A DNA stretch of 64,000 bases from assembly GCF_036021035.1 (NCBI RefSeq), contig NZ_CP107930.1, forward strand, positions 124,001 to 188,000. The letters run 5' to 3'. Positions within the stretch are counted from its first letter, which is position 1. Each line of letters opens with the position of its first letter. Positions 18,082 to 27,749 of this stretch are shown piece after piece. The notes below the pieces were generated by a model, which ran no database searches, had not been told where the DNA came from, and saw only the letters and a list, made by a program, of their open reading frames with translations. The DNA comes from Kineococcus sp. NBC_00420. Lineage in GTDB: Bacteria; Actinomycetota; Actinomycetes; Actinomycetales; Kineococcaceae. Position numbers and translations under genes: made by a program.

Positions 18082-19017
18082 TCAGAACCGGGCTAGTTTG
18101 GCGTAGAGGTCCTCGACCGCGAGGCGGGTGTCGAGGTGGTCGTAGACCCGGATCGGGCGACCGGCCGAACCCGGGACGTACTCGCCCTCGTCGTCGATCC
18201 GCGGGCAGCCCACCGTGCGGTAGCTGCAGCTCGAGGGATCGGCCTCGAAGGAACTCTGCAACGCCGTGAGCAGTACCAGCGGGGTGTCGCCCAGGACGTA
18301 AGTCTCACCAATCGACATCCCGAAGGTCCCGCACATGTCCGCGATCCCGTCGAGGGTCGCGAAGAGGTGCTTGCCGAGTTCCCCCTGGTCGCCCATGCGC
18401 TGCTGGAGCTCAGTCATGCTCGCGAGCACCTGACGGTAGGCGTCGCGCGGGACCTGCCAGAGCGGGATGTCGGAGTCGTCGAACACGACCTGCGCAGCGG
18501 TGACGTCGATGCGCAGGTTGTACTCGGAGGGCCCGATGCCGGGGGGTTTCGGAACTCCCGGGTGCTCCGGTCCCCCGATCCAGACGGCCGTGAGCCGCTG
18601 CGAGATGCGGGGTTCCAGCAACCACGCGCTGGCGAGTTCCGTCAGCCCGGCCCCGAGCACCACGAACAGCGGCAGGTCGGTGTCCTCCCGCATCGCCTCG
18701 GCGACCATCGCCTCGGCGCCCGCCGAACGGATCGGCGTCGAGCGGTCCGACAACTGCTGCTCGGTCCCCGCGACGACGCGGACGTCACCGCGGCCGGAGA
18801 GTTCCAGGACGCGACGCGCCGCCGACGCACCGTGCTCCGCGGAGAGCCCGGAGTCGTCGAACGGGTCCCCCGGACGCAGGTGCGAGGAGATCACCGTGAC
18901 GAGGTCGACCGACGGCGACAACGCGTGGTGCGCCAACTGCACGAGCCCGTCCGGGTCTCCGGCGTAGTCGTTGTCGCTGAGGACCCGCATCCGGGCAGGA
19001 TGTTGCGACCAGGTCAT
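18082..19017 (-). CDS. Inosine/uridine-type nucleoside hydrolase-fold protein
   Basis: 311 residues starting at the ATG at 19017, whose ATGA overlaps the stop of the GH43 gene and suggests translational coupling. The upstream extension of this frame is only the shadow of the GH43 gene. The N-terminal motif RVLSDNDYAGDPDGLVQLAH gives the Asp cluster (Asp15, Asp17, Asp21, Asp23) that binds calcium in nucleoside hydrolases. The central LFVVLGAGLTELASAW and AVWIGGPEHPG strands fit the same Rossmann-like fold. Enzymes of this fold cleave N-ribosides. Placement between two glycoside hydrolases suggests a related glycosidic bond, perhaps of a furanoside, but this is inference. Confidence 0.75.
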   Translation of the reverse strand: MTWSQHPARMRVLSDNDYAGDPDGLVQLAHHALSPSVDLVTVISSHLRPGDPFDDSGLSAEHGASAARRVLELSGRGDVRVVAGTEQQLSDRSTPIRSAGAEAMVAEAMREDTDLPLFVVLGAGLTELASAWLLEPRISQRLTAVWIGGPEHPGVPKPPGIGPSEYNLRIDVTAAQVVFDDSDIPLWQVPRDAYRQVLASMTELQQRMGDQGELGKHLFATLDGIADMCGTFGMSIGETYVLGDTPLVLLTALQSSFEADPSSCSYRTVGCPRIDDEGEYVPGSAGRPIRVYDHLDTRLAVEDLYAKLARF

Positions 19018-20540
19018 CGTCCGCCGTCCCGACCGGTGTAGGAGACGCGGTCGAAGGCGACGGTGCCGGCGCCGGCGAACGCACCGACCACGCGGCCTGT
19101 GAACGACCCAGCGCCCTCGGCGGACAACGTCCGGCCGTCGACCTCGCCGAGTTCCACGGTCCCCTCGGGGCCGTCGAAGGAGAGGGTGACGATGTCGCTG
19201 GTCACGGCGCGCAGGCTGAACCCGGACTCCGGCTGCGTGGTGGTCAGGCGAACGGTCACCGGACCGGCCGGGGCCGGCGCCTCCCAGGTCTGCACGAGAC
19301 GGGCGACGACGCCGCGGGCACGCACGACGGGGCCACCCTCGGCCAGGCCGTCCACCTCGACGTCGACGTGGTTGTCCTGGTCGATGCGCAGGCTCAACCC
19401 GCCCACCCCCTGGGACGCGTCCACGACGGCGGTGACCTCGGTGATCTCGTGCTGCTGACGACGGCCGACCCAGGCGGGGCGGTCGTCGTCCATCGTCGCG
19501 CCGTCGCCGGTGAGCACGAGCCAGCCGGCACGTTCGGTGAGCGAGGAGAACTCCGCCGCCGGGCGACGGATCGTCAACCAGGGCAGGCCGAGCGCGGGCT
19601 CGTCGAACTCCTCGTCGAGGGTGACCCCGGGGCCGGGTGCGTCCAGTTCGACCGGGTCGATCTGCAGCCAGCCGTCGTCGCCGAAGCGCGCCGTCGTCAT
19701 GAACGTCTCGCGACCCATGGCCGAGAACGAACGCACCATGCCGCGCGGACGGACGCCCAGGCAGACCACGGCCCACTCGCCGGCGGGGGTGAGGAACAGG
19801 TCGCCGTGACCGGTGTTCTGGACGGGACGGTCGGTGCCGCGCGCCGTGACGAGCGGGTTCCCCGGGCAGCCCTCGAACGGGCCGACCGGCGAGGGCGCAC
19901 GGGCGATGCTGATGGCGTGACCGCGTTCAGTCCCACCCTCGGCGACCATGAGGTACCAGGTCCCGTCGATCTCGTAGAGGTGCGGCGCCTCGGGGAAGAT
20001 CCCACCGGTGCCGGACCAGAGCGAACGCGGTTCCTCCAGCGCCGCACCGGTCTCGGTGTCCAGGCGGACCTGCTGGATCCCGAGGTGGCGCGGACCGTCA
20101 CCCGCGGTCAGCAGCAGCCCGGAGTAGGTCAGGTAGCAGGTGCCCTCGGCGTCCCAGGCGAGGTCCGGGTCGATCCCGTCGACACCAGTGGTCGGGGTTC
20201 CCTCGGACCACTTGCCGGCCGGGTCGGTCGTGGTGAACAGGAGGTTCCCGCGGCCCATCGCGTCGGTCACGACGACGTGGAACACGCCGTCGTGGAACCG
20301 GATCGTCGGCGCCCACGCACCGCCGTTGGTCGGGATCTCCCGCGAGGCGAGCTGTTCCGGATGGGTCACGACGTGGCCGATCGGTTCCCACGTCGCGAGG
20401 TCGGTGCTGGTGAACAACGGCAGACCGGGCAGGTACTCGAAGCTCGAGCAGGCCAGGTAGTACGTGCCGTCGACCTCGCAGATGCTGGGGTCCGGGTGAA
20501 AACCGGGCACGACGGGGTTGGTCCAGGGGTTGTGCGTCAC
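19014..20540 (-). CDS. Glycoside hydrolase family 43 (beta-xylosidase/arabinofuranosidase type)
   Basis: 508 residues. The five-bladed propeller starts at once with NPVVPGFHPDPSICEVDGTY, giving Asp17 as the general base. GIDPDLAWD (Asp124) is the pKa-setting Asp and IFPEAPHLYE (Glu184) the general acid. After about residue 310 comes a beta-sandwich (LTIRRPAAEFSSLTERAGWL...) of the GH43 C2 type found in two-domain xylosidases. No signal peptide is seen. The gene starts 11 bp after the ABC ATPase stop and overlaps the next gene by 4 bp. Substrates in this family are xylo- or arabino-oligosaccharides, so the operon probably handles hemicellulose-type material. Confidence 0.92.
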   Translation of the reverse strand: MTHNPWTNPVVPGFHPDPSICEVDGTYYLACSSFEYLPGLPLFTSTDLATWEPIGHVVTHPEQLASREIPTNGGAWAPTIRFHDGVFHVVVTDAMGRGNLLFTTTDPAGKWSEGTPTTGVDGIDPDLAWDAEGTCYLTYSGLLLTAGDGPRHLGIQQVRLDTETGAALEEPRSLWSGTGGIFPEAPHLYEIDGTWYLMVAEGGTERGHAISIARAPSPVGPFEGCPGNPLVTARGTDRPVQNTGHGDLFLTPAGEWAVVCLGVRPRGMVRSFSAMGRETFMTTARFGDDGWLQIDPVELDAPGPGVTLDEEFDEPALGLPWLTIRRPAAEFSSLTERAGWLVLTGDGATMDDDRPAWVGRRQQHEITEVTAVVDASQGVGGLSLRIDQDNHVDVEVDGLAEGGPVVRARGVVARLVQTWEAPAPAGPVTVRLTTTQPESGFSLRAVTSDIVTLSFDGPEGTVELGEVDGRTLSAEGAGSFTGRVVGAFAGAGTVAFDRVSYTGRDGGR

Positions 20541-20551
20541 GTTCTGCTCTC

Positions 20552-21454
20552 TCAGCTCTGACCTGCGATAGAGGATCCGACACCGGCGCCGGCCTGCGCG
20601 TCCATGTCGGCCTGGGCCGCGATGAGACGGTATCGGTCGGCGCGACGCTGGGCCTGTCGCGTCGGGTCGGCGACGGGAGCGGCCAGAAGCAGACGCTGGG
20701 TGTAGGGGTGCTCCGGTTCCGAGGTGACCGTGCCTGCCGGCCCGGTCTCCACGATCTCTCCCGCCCGCATGACGGCGACCCGGTGGCTGATGTGGCGCAC
20801 GACGGAGAGGTCATGGGTCACGAAGAGGTAGGCGACACCGGTGCGTTCCTGGATCTCGATGAAGAGGTCCAGCACGCGCGACTGGTTCGACAGGTCCAGC
20901 GCGCTGACCGGTTCGTCGCAGACGATGAGCCGCGGGTCGCGCGAGAGCGCCCGGGCGATCGCGACGCGCTGGCGCTGGCCGCCGGAGAACTCCCGGGGCA
21001 ACCGTCGGCCGGCGTCGGAGGGCAACCGGACCTCGTCCAGCAGGTCCTGCACACGTCCGGTCGCCGCGGCTCGTGAGGTCCCCGCCACGAGCAGCGGCTC
21101 GGTGAGGATGTCCTCGATGGTCAGCGCCGGGTTCAACGAGGTGTAGGGATCCTGGAACACGACCTGGATGTCGTTCGACAACGCCCGGCGGGTGGCCTTC
21201 GACGTGTTCGAAATGACCTTCCCGTCGAAACGCACCTCGCCAGCGGTGACCGGCGCCAGCCCCAGGACCGCGCGGCCCAGCGTCGTCTTACCCGACCCGG
21301 ACTCCCCGACCAGGCCGACGGTCTCACCGGCCGCGATCTCCAACGACACCCCGTGCAGCGCACGGAAAGGCCTCTTGCGCAGCCCCTTCAACGCGTACTC
21401 GACGACGACGTCCTCGATCTCCAGCAGGGGCTTCGGGGTGTTCACGGAACTCAC
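20552..21454 (-). CDS. Opp/Dpp-family ABC transporter ATP-binding protein (OppF-like)
   Basis: 300 residues: Walker [22 protein letters not shown]-loop region QVVFQDPYTSLNPALTIED, signature EFSGGQRQRVAIARAL, Walker B LIVCDEPVSALD and switch His in LFVTHDLSVV. The C-terminus has the EHPYTQRLL motif of the peptide/nickel uptake subfamily. Its ATG overlaps the stop of the permease-ATPase fusion by 4 bp. It should pair with the ATPase half of that fusion to power one importer. Confidence 0.93.
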   Translation of the reverse strand: MSSVNTPKPLLEIEDVVVEYALKGLRKRPFRALHGVSLEIAAGETVGLVGESGSGKTTLGRAVLGLAPVTAGEVRFDGKVISNTSKATRRALSNDIQVVFQDPYTSLNPALTIEDILTEPLLVAGTSRAAATGRVQDLLDEVRLPSDAGRRLPREFSGGQRQRVAIARALSRDPRLIVCDEPVSALDLSNQSRVLDLFIEIQERTGVAYLFVTHDLSVVRHISHRVAVMRAGEIVETGPAGTVTSEPEHPYTQRLLLAAPVADPTRQAQRRADRYRLIAAQADMDAQAGAGVGSSIAGQS

Positions 21455-23211
21455 GACCGCACCTCCAGCGCGGGACGGGGGGCGGTGTCCTCCAGCGTGG
21501 AGTCCAGCAGCATCCGGGTGTACTCGTGACGCGGGTTCGCGAACAGTTCGTGCACCTCGGCCTGTTCGACGATCCGGCCGGTCTGCATGACCGCGACGCG
21601 GTCGCAGATGTCGGCGACGACACCGAAGTTGTGCGTGACGAGCAGGACACCCATGTTCCGTTCCAGCTGCAGCGAACGGATGAGTTCCAGCACCTCGGCC
21701 TGGACGGTGACGTCGAGGGCGGTGGTGGGCTCGTCGGCGATCAGCAGGTCGGGTTCGCAGGAGACAGCGCCGGCGATGAGGACGCGCTGCGCCATGCCGC
21801 CGGAGACCTCGTGCGGGTAGGACCCGAAGACGCGGGCCGGGTCGGCGATACCGACGCGGGCCAGCAGCCCGAGCGCCTTCTCCTTCGCCGCGGCCTTGGA
21901 GAGCCCCTGGTGCTGACGGATGGGTTCCACCAGCTGCGACCCGATCGTGAAGGACGGGTCGAGGTTGCTCATGGGTTCCTGCGGGATGTAGCCGATGCGC
22001 TTGCCACGCAGCTCGTTGCGCTGGGAGGCCGACATCTTCTGCAGTTCCCGGCTGTCGAACTCGGCGCGTTCGGCGTGCACCGAGGCCGAGGGCGGCAGCA
22101 GGCCGAGGACGCTGAACGCGGTCTGGCTCTTGCCGGAACCCGACTCGCCGACGAGGCCGAGGACCTCGCCGCGCCGGACCGTCAGCGAGACGCCGTCGAC
22201 GACGACGGAGGTGCTGCCGTCGGGGCGGGGGTAGGTGACCTGCAGGCGGTCGAGGACCACGAGCTCGTCGCCGACGACCTCGGGCAGCGGCACCGAGGCC
22301 GCGCGGTCGTCGGCGGTGACCGGGGCGGGTTTCCGCGACGCCTTGGCCTTGCGCGGGACCTCAACGTTCTCGATCGCGTCGCGCAGGACGTTACCGAGCA
22401 GGGCGAACGCGGTGACCGCGATGGCCAGCGCCGCACCGGGCCAGACGAGCAGCATCGGGGCGACGTAGATGTTCTGGAAAGCGTCCGACAGCATCGAACC
22501 CCAGCTAGGTTCGGCCGAGGACCCGAGGCCCAGGAACTCCAGACCCGACTGGATCATGATCCCGACGCCCAGCATCTGCGCGCCCTGGATGATCGAGGGG
22601 GCGGCGACGACGGGGAGGATGTGACGACGGACGATGCGGGCGTCGGACAGCCCCGCGACCCGCGCCGCGTCGACGTACAACTCCTCGCGGACCGCCGTCA
22701 CCGAGGCCCGGATCAGCCGGTAGACGCCGGGGGCCATCAGGACCCCGAACACCGCCATCGCGAGGTAGGTGGACTGACCGATGACGGACAGCACGACCAG
22801 CAGCAGGATGATCGCCGGCACGGCCATCAGCAGGTTCGCGACCCAGGAGCCGATCGCGTCGAACCACCCGCGGAAGTACCCCGCGACCAGACCAGCCGGC
22901 ACCCCGATGACCAGCGCGACACCGGTCGCGATGAGGGTTCCGACGAGGCTGGTGCGCGTCCCGTAGAGCAACCGGGCGAGGACGTCGCGGCCGACGCCGT
23001 CGGTGCCGAGGGGGTGGTCACCCCCGAGCGGGGCGAGGGCGTCGACGACCGAGGACTGGGCCGGGTCCTCGTCGGTCAGCCAGGGCGCGAAGACCGCGAT
23101 CAGCACGAGCAGGGCGATGACGATCAGGCAGACGATCGCCAGCGGGCTGCGGAGCAGTTTGCATCCCAGGGTGTTCCGCGACGTGACGGCGGGTTTGGCG
23201 GAGCCGGCCAT
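21451..23211 (-). CDS. Opp-type ABC permease fused to ATP-binding domain (OppC-OppD)
   Basis: 586 residues joining two normally separate subunits. Residues 1-290 are a DppC/OppC permease with about six membrane segments, starting [20 protein letters not shown] and carrying the EAA-type loop [20 protein letters not shown]. After a linker of about 30 polar residues comes a full ATPase: [72 protein letters not shown]. It starts within a TGATG junction with the OppB gene. The other ATPase is separate (20552-21454), so the complex should be one permease, one fusion and one free ATPase. Confidence 0.93.
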   Translation of the reverse strand: MAGSAKPAVTSRNTLGCKLLRSPLAIVCLIVIALLVLIAVFAPWLTDEDPAQSSVVDALAPLGGDHPLGTDGVGRDVLARLLYGTRTSLVGTLIATGVALVIGVPAGLVAGYFRGWFDAIGSWVANLLMAVPAIILLLVVLSVIGQSTYLAMAVFGVLMAPGVYRLIRASVTAVREELYVDAARVAGLSDARIVRRHILPVVAAPSIIQGAQMLGVGIMIQSGLEFLGLGSSAEPSWGSMLSDAFQNIYVAPMLLVWPGAALAIAVTAFALLGNVLRDAIENVEVPRKAKASRKPAPVTADDRAASVPLPEVVGDELVVLDRLQVTYPRPDGSTSVVVDGVSLTVRRGEVLGLVGESGSGKSQTAFSVLGLLPPSASVHAERAEFDSRELQKMSASQRNELRGKRIGYIPQEPMSNLDPSFTIGSQLVEPIRQHQGLSKAAAKEKALGLLARVGIADPARVFGSYPHEVSGGMAQRVLIAGAVSCEPDLLIADEPTTALDVTVQAEVLELIRSLQLERNMGVLLVTHNFGVVADICDRVAVMQTGRIVEQAEVHELFANPRHEYTRMLLDSTLEDTAPRPALEVRS

Positions 23212-24149
23212 CAGACACGCACCTTCGGGTTGAGCCAGCCGTTGGCCAGGTCCATGAGGACGTTGACGACGGCGATGAGGACGACGGTCACCAGGACGAT
23301 CCCGAGCACGACGGGCTGGTCACCCTGCGACGCGGTCGAGAGCGCCGCGGACCCGACACCGGCGAGGCCGAAGACCTTCTCGACGACGACGGCGCCACCG
23401 ATCAGGCCGATGAACTGCAGTGACAGGACGGTCAGCGCGGGCGGCGCCGCGTTCCGCAGCGCGTGCTTGTAGAGGACGCTGGAGGTTTTCAGACCGCGGG
23501 CACGCAGCGTGCGGACGTAGTCGCGCCGCAGCACGTCGAGCATCGAGCCGCGCACCTGCTGCGCCGTGGCCGCGATGGCCCCGATCGCCAGCGACAACGC
23601 GGGCAGGACGATCGACTTCGCCCACGCCGACGGGCCGTCGGCGAAGGTCGTGTAGCCGGTGGCGGGCAGCAGTCCCCACTTCACGGCGACGAACAGAGCC
23701 AGGACAAGGGCGACGAGGAAACTGGGCACCGCGAAACCCACGACCGAGACGATCTGCAGCAACCGGTCCAGCCAGCCACCGCGGACGGCGGCAGCCACCC
23801 CGAGGAGGACCGACACGACGGCCGACAGCAGCAGCCCGGCCAGGACGATGGACATCGTGACGGGGAGGGCGTTGCCGATCGTGGAACTCACCGGCTGGCC
23901 GGTGAACCAGGAGGAACCGAGGTCCCCGCGCACCAGGTGACCGAGCCAGGTGGCGTACTGGGAGAAGAGGGACCGGTCGAGGCCGAGTTCGGCCGCCTTC
24001 TGCGCCTCCTGTTCAGCCGTCGCCGCCTGTCCCACGATGTTCCGCGCCGGGTTCCCACCGGTGAAGTGCAGCAGCAGGAACGTGAGGCTGGAGATCACGA
24101 ACACGAGGACGACGGCCGCACCGACACGGCGCGCGAGGAACCCGACCAT
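23211..24149 (-). CDS. Opp-type ABC transporter permease (OppB/DppB-like)
   Basis: 312 residues from the ATG at 24149, whose A is shared with the stop of the solute-binding-protein gene (TGATG). The longer open frame upstream is a shadow of that gene. It shows the family start MVGFLARRVGAAVVLVFVIS and a loop of about 60 residues after the first membrane segment. The EAA region RRDYVRTLRARGLKTSSVLY follows, and the C-terminus has GGAVVVEKVFGLAGVG and ends NGWLNPKVRV. It forms the membrane channel together with the permease half of the fusion protein. Confidence 0.93.
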   Translation of the reverse strand: MVGFLARRVGAAVVLVFVISSLTFLLLHFTGGNPARNIVGQAATAEQEAQKAAELGLDRSLFSQYATWLGHLVRGDLGSSWFTGQPVSSTIGNALPVTMSIVLAGLLLSAVVSVLLGVAAAVRGGWLDRLLQIVSVVGFAVPSFLVALVLALFVAVKWGLLPATGYTTFADGPSAWAKSIVLPALSLAIGAIAATAQQVRGSMLDVLRRDYVRTLRARGLKTSSVLYKHALRNAAPPALTVLSLQFIGLIGGAVVVEKVFGLAGVGSAALSTASQGDQPVVLGIVLVTVVLIAVVNVLMDLANGWLNPKVRV

Positions 24150-25681
24150 CAGCTGGCGGGGGTGAAGTCGTAGATCCAGGGCGCCGGCGCGAAAGAACGC
24201 ATCTCGACCGTGACCTTCTTGGAGGTCACGTAGTTCGCCTTGACGACGTCCCACGGGGCGTTCCACGCCTGGTCCACCATGTAGTCGTTCAGTTCTTTGA
24301 ACGCGGCGGCCTGAGCGGTCTCGTCGAGCGTGTTCTGCGCCGTGGCGATGAGTTCCTCGACCTTGGGGTCGGTGTACTTGAAGAGGTTCCACAGGGCGGT
24401 CGGGCTGACCTGGATCAGCACGGTGTCCCAGGAGCGGAACGACGCCAGGGTGAAGTAGCTCATGGGCCACTTCGCACCGAGGAGGTCGTTGATGAGCTGG
24501 TCGGCGGGAACCGTTTCGTACTTCGGAGTGACGCCGATTGCTTGCAGCGCCTCGGTGATGACGGCCTGCGGAGCGGGGAAAAACGAGGAGAAGTCAGGCA
24601 TTGAGACCTCGAACCCGTTCGGGTAGCCGGCTTCGGCGAGCAGCGCCTTGGCCCCGGCGACGTCGTAGGAGTACGTGTCGTTCAGGGTCTGGTCGTAGGC
24701 GGTGCTGTCGGGGTTGAACACCTGTTCGGTGGTCGAACCCAGGCCACCCAGGGCCGAGGTCAGGATCGAGTCGCGGTCGAAGGCCATGTTGAGGGCCTTG
24801 CGGACGCGGACGTCGCCAAGCGCCGGGACCATCGAACCGCCGCGGTCCCAGATGTAGAGGCCACCGACGTCACCGGTCACGTACTCGACGACGTCCAGGC
24901 CGGCGCTTTTGAGCGGAGCGGCCTGCTTGTAGTCGGAGATCTGACCGCCGTCGACCTGGCCGGAACGCAGGGCGTTCACCAGGGCCGTCGGGTCGGAGAG
25001 GTACTTGAACACGATCGTGTCAAAGGGGAACTTCGCCGCGTTCCAGTAGTTCGCGTTGCGGGTGAACGTGTACTGCGAACCCGCCGTGGTGCCCGAGGTC
25101 GCGAGGACGTAGGGGCCGCTGCCGACCGGGGCCGTCTGCAGGGCCGGGGTCCCGATCGCCTTCGGGCTGGCCATCATCCCGGACACGTTGCCGAGGTTCA
25201 CCAGGAGCGAGGGATCCGGGGCGGAGAGGGTGATCTTTACGGTACTCACGTCGACGGCGTCGACGGTCGCGATCGAGGCGATGTTCGTGGCGGCCTCGTT
25301 GGCACCGGTCTTGGTGTTCTCGAGGTTCGCCTTCACAGCGGTCGCATCGAACGCGGTGCCGTCGCTGAACTTCACGTCGGTACGCAGCGTCAGCGTGAGG
25401 ACCGTCGCCGTGTCGTCGTAGTCCCACTGGGTGGCGAGGTTCTCCTCGACCTCCCCGGCGGCGTTGAGATGCAGCAACGGGTCGTAGACCGGCTGGTAGT
25501 AGATCGCGTTGTTTCCGAGGCCGGCGTCCTTCAGGTCCCACGGGAGGGGCGCTGCGACGGTGGCCAGGGTGAGGGTGGTGCTGGCGGATCCAGAGGATCC
25601 GTCGTCATCGCCGCCGCAGGCCGCGAGACCGGCCACTGCGCCGGTGGCGCCGGTGGCTGCAAGGAAGGTACGCCGCTTCAT
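24149..25681 (-). CDS. Extracellular solute-binding protein family 5 (lipoprotein)
   Basis: 510 residues, first gene of the operon. The N-terminus MKRRTFLAATGATGAVAGLA ends in a lipobox Cys (Cys22, LAAC). It also has an RR-type motif, so export may be by the Tat route followed by lipidation. Family 5 features include YDPLLHLNAAGEVEENLATQ, LRTDVKFSDGTAFDATAVKA, GSGPYVL and VRKALNMAFDRDSI. The family binds peptides, nickel or, in several operons with glycosidases, oligosaccharides. The neighbours argue for the last. The ribosome site TGGAGAG lies just before the ATG. Confidence 0.93.
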   Translation of the reverse strand: MKRRTFLAATGATGAVAGLAACGGDDDGSSGSASTTLTLATVAAPLPWDLKDAGLGNNAIYYQPVYDPLLHLNAAGEVEENLATQWDYDDTATVLTLTLRTDVKFSDGTAFDATAVKANLENTKTGANEAATNIASIATVDAVDVSTVKITLSAPDPSLLVNLGNVSGMMASPKAIGTPALQTAPVGSGPYVLATSGTTAGSQYTFTRNANYWNAAKFPFDTIVFKYLSDPTALVNALRSGQVDGGQISDYKQAAPLKSAGLDVVEYVTGDVGGLYIWDRGGSMVPALGDVRVRKALNMAFDRDSILTSALGGLGSTTEQVFNPDSTAYDQTLNDTYSYDVAGAKALLAEAGYPNGFEVSMPDFSSFFPAPQAVITEALQAIGVTPKYETVPADQLINDLLGAKWPMSYFTLASFRSWDTVLIQVSPTALWNLFKYTDPKVEELIATAQNTLDETAQAAAFKELNDYMVDQAWNAPWDVVKANYVTSKKVTVEMRSFAPAPWIYDFTPAS

Positions 25682-25720
25682 GTTCTCTCCAGTGAGACTC
25701 GGGGGCTTGCGGAGTTATAC

Positions 25721-25745
25721 TGACACGAGTCACTGACTCGTGTCA
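25721..25745. promoter_or_regulatory. Perfect 25-bp LacI-type operator over the operon promoter
   Basis: TGACACGAGTC at 25721-25731, ACT, then GACTCGTGTCA at 25735-25745: an 11-bp perfect inverted repeat with a 3-bp centre. On the minus strand it directly precedes AGTATAACT, a good -10 candidate about 30 bp before the start of the binding-protein gene, so bound repressor would cover the -35 region. It lies between the operon and the divergent LacI gene and is the obvious operator for that regulator. Confidence 0.85.
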
Positions 25746-25827
25746 CCAGGACGTCGCGAAATGTGTGCCGAACGACTGAGGACGGCTATCGTTTCGGAAG
25801 TCCCCGGGAGCACTCAGGAGGGTGAGA

Positions 25828-26859
25828 ATGCGCAACCATCGACGCGCTACGAGCGCCGACGTCGCCCAGGAGGCCGGCGTCTCTCGCGCCACCGTGAGCT
25901 ACGTCCTGAACGACACCCCGAACCAGAAGATCCCGGAGCAGACGCGCGAGCGGGTCCTCGCCGCCGCGCAGCGACTGGCCTACTCCCCCTCGACGGCGGC
26001 GCGGGCGCTGCGGCGCGGGCGCAGCGACGTCGTGCTGGGCGTCATGGCGACGACGCCGATCGGCGTCGTGCTCGGGTACATGCTCAACAGCCTCACCGAG
26101 ACGCTGTCCGCCGAGGGCCTGACGTTCGTCCTGCACCTGCACGGCCAGGGGGCACAGCCCATCTCCGAGGTGCACCAGGCGCTGTCCTCGGCGGGGGTCG
26201 TCGTCATCGGCGATCTGCCCGCGGAGGACCTCGAGGACCTGCACCGGTCCTCGACCGGGATCGTGCGAATGGCGGGGACCGAGGAGGGACGGCACTCCGC
26301 CTCCCCCGTCGACATGCTGCCGGTCCGGGCCACACTGGACACCATGGGGCGCTGGGCGGGCGCTGAACAGGCGGAGTTCCTGGTCAAGGCCGGGCACAGC
26401 GTCCTCGCGTTCGCGAACTACGACGACCCGGCCGTCCAGCTGACCCACCTCGCCCGACTCCGCGAGGCGGGGGTCCACGACGTGTGCGCGAAGTACGGGC
26501 TCCCGACCCCGCTGCACGGTGTGGTCGGCTCGGACCTGGAAGCCTCCACGGCCGTGGTCCGCGCGTGGGCCGACGCGGGGGTGACGGCCGTCTGCGCCTA
26601 CAACGACGAGGCCGCGCTGGCGGTCCTGTCCGCCGCGAACGACGGCGGCCTCAAGGTCCCAGACGACCTGGCTGTCATCGGGATGGACGACATCCCCTCG
26701 GCCCGTTCGGCGCGCCCGCCGCTCACGACGGTCGCGCTGGACACGGCCACGCTGGCGACGCACGTGACGGCGCTGCTGCTGGCGGGAATGGGCACCGGCC
26801 CTTGCCCCGAGGTGGAAGACTACAGCTTTACCCGGATCATCGTGCGTGCCAGTGCTTAA
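25828..26859 (+). CDS. LacI-family transcriptional regulator
   Basis: About 343 residues. The ATG at 25828 is chosen because AGGAGG at 25816-25821 ends 6 bp before it. The GTG at 25822 touches that site and is too close. The HTH (TSADVAQEAGVSRATVSYVL, about residues 8-27) and hinge (YSPSTAARALRRGRSDVVLG) are typical. A periplasmic-binding-protein-like sensor domain follows, with the family run AVIGMDDIPSARSARPPLTT. It diverges from the glycoside uptake operon and probably represses it until a sugar binds. The 3' end overlaps the tail of a broken antisense gene. Confidence 0.93.
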   Translation: MRNHRRATSADVAQEAGVSRATVSYVLNDTPNQKIPEQTRERVLAAAQRLAYSPSTAARALRRGRSDVVLGVMATTPIGVVLGYMLNSLTETLSAEGLTFVLHLHGQGAQPISEVHQALSSAGVVVIGDLPAEDLEDLHRSSTGIVRMAGTEEGRHSASPVDMLPVRATLDTMGRWAGAEQAEFLVKAGHSVLAFANYDDPAVQLTHLARLREAGVHDVCAKYGLPTPLHGVVGSDLEASTAVVRAWADAGVTAVCAYNDEAALAVLSAANDGGLKVPDDLAVIGMDDIPSARSARPPLTTVALDTATLATHVTALLLAGMGTGPCPEVEDYSFTRIIVRASA

Positions 26860-27749
26860 GTTTTTGGCGACGACTAAACTGAGCAGCATTACGCAACAAC
26901 GGGTGAAGGCATCCATTAATGTCGCCGAAGGCGTCGGCGGGCGTAGCGGCAGCTGCCGCGTAGAGACCCGCCACAGCCCGGCCTTGTTCACGCGGGCCCC
27001 AGGGACACCGGGATACGGCCCTGAGGCAGGGTGACGGCAAGGTCGGCCGCGGGGGCTCTGACCTGCGGGTTTACTACGATGGGACCGGCGTGGCGGATGG
27101 GACGGGTGTGATCACCAAAGCTTGGATGGAGGTTCTGACGCCAGACCAGCCAAGCAAGGACCACACCCGTCGATGCCATCCTGTCCGACCGCACGCCCCA
27201 ACACCAGCACCCCCATCGACCATGAGGCCGACAGCCAGACCACTGAGCACCCGCAGCGACCTGACCTCCTGGCCCTGCTCGCCGGCATCGACGACTTTCG
27301 CGACCCCCGCGGACGACGTCACCCTCTCGCTAGCGTCCTCGCCCTGGGCCTGGCCGCCGTCATCGCTGGTTCTCGCTCCTACGTCGCCATCGCCGAATGG
27401 GCCGCCGCACAAGACACCAGCACTCTCGTTGCTCTGGGCGCCGCCGAAACCCACGGCGTCCCCGAAACCTCAACGTTTCGGCGAGTGCTCTCCGGCGTCC
27501 ACGCCGACCGTCTCGACGCCGCCCTCGGCGCCCACCTATGGACCCGAACCTATCGCGACAGCACCGGCCGCAAGATCATCGCCCTGGACGGTAAGACCGT
27601 CCGCGGCGCCAGAACCCCAGACCGGTCTGCACCACACCTGCTCGCCGCGTGCGACCACCACAGCGGAACCGTCCTGGGCCAACTTGCCGTGGATGCCAAG
27701 ACGAATGAGATCCCGGCCGCCCGAACACTTCTCGCCAGCTTTGACCTAA

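Noticed and set aside
21526-23472. Plus-strand ORF of 648 residues
   Set aside because: Antisense to the permease-ATPase fusion. Asp/Gln/Arg-rich nonsense composition.
25822-25824. GTG at 25822 as lacI start
   Set aside because: It touches the AGGAGG site, leaving no spacer. The ATG at 25828 has a proper 6-bp distance.
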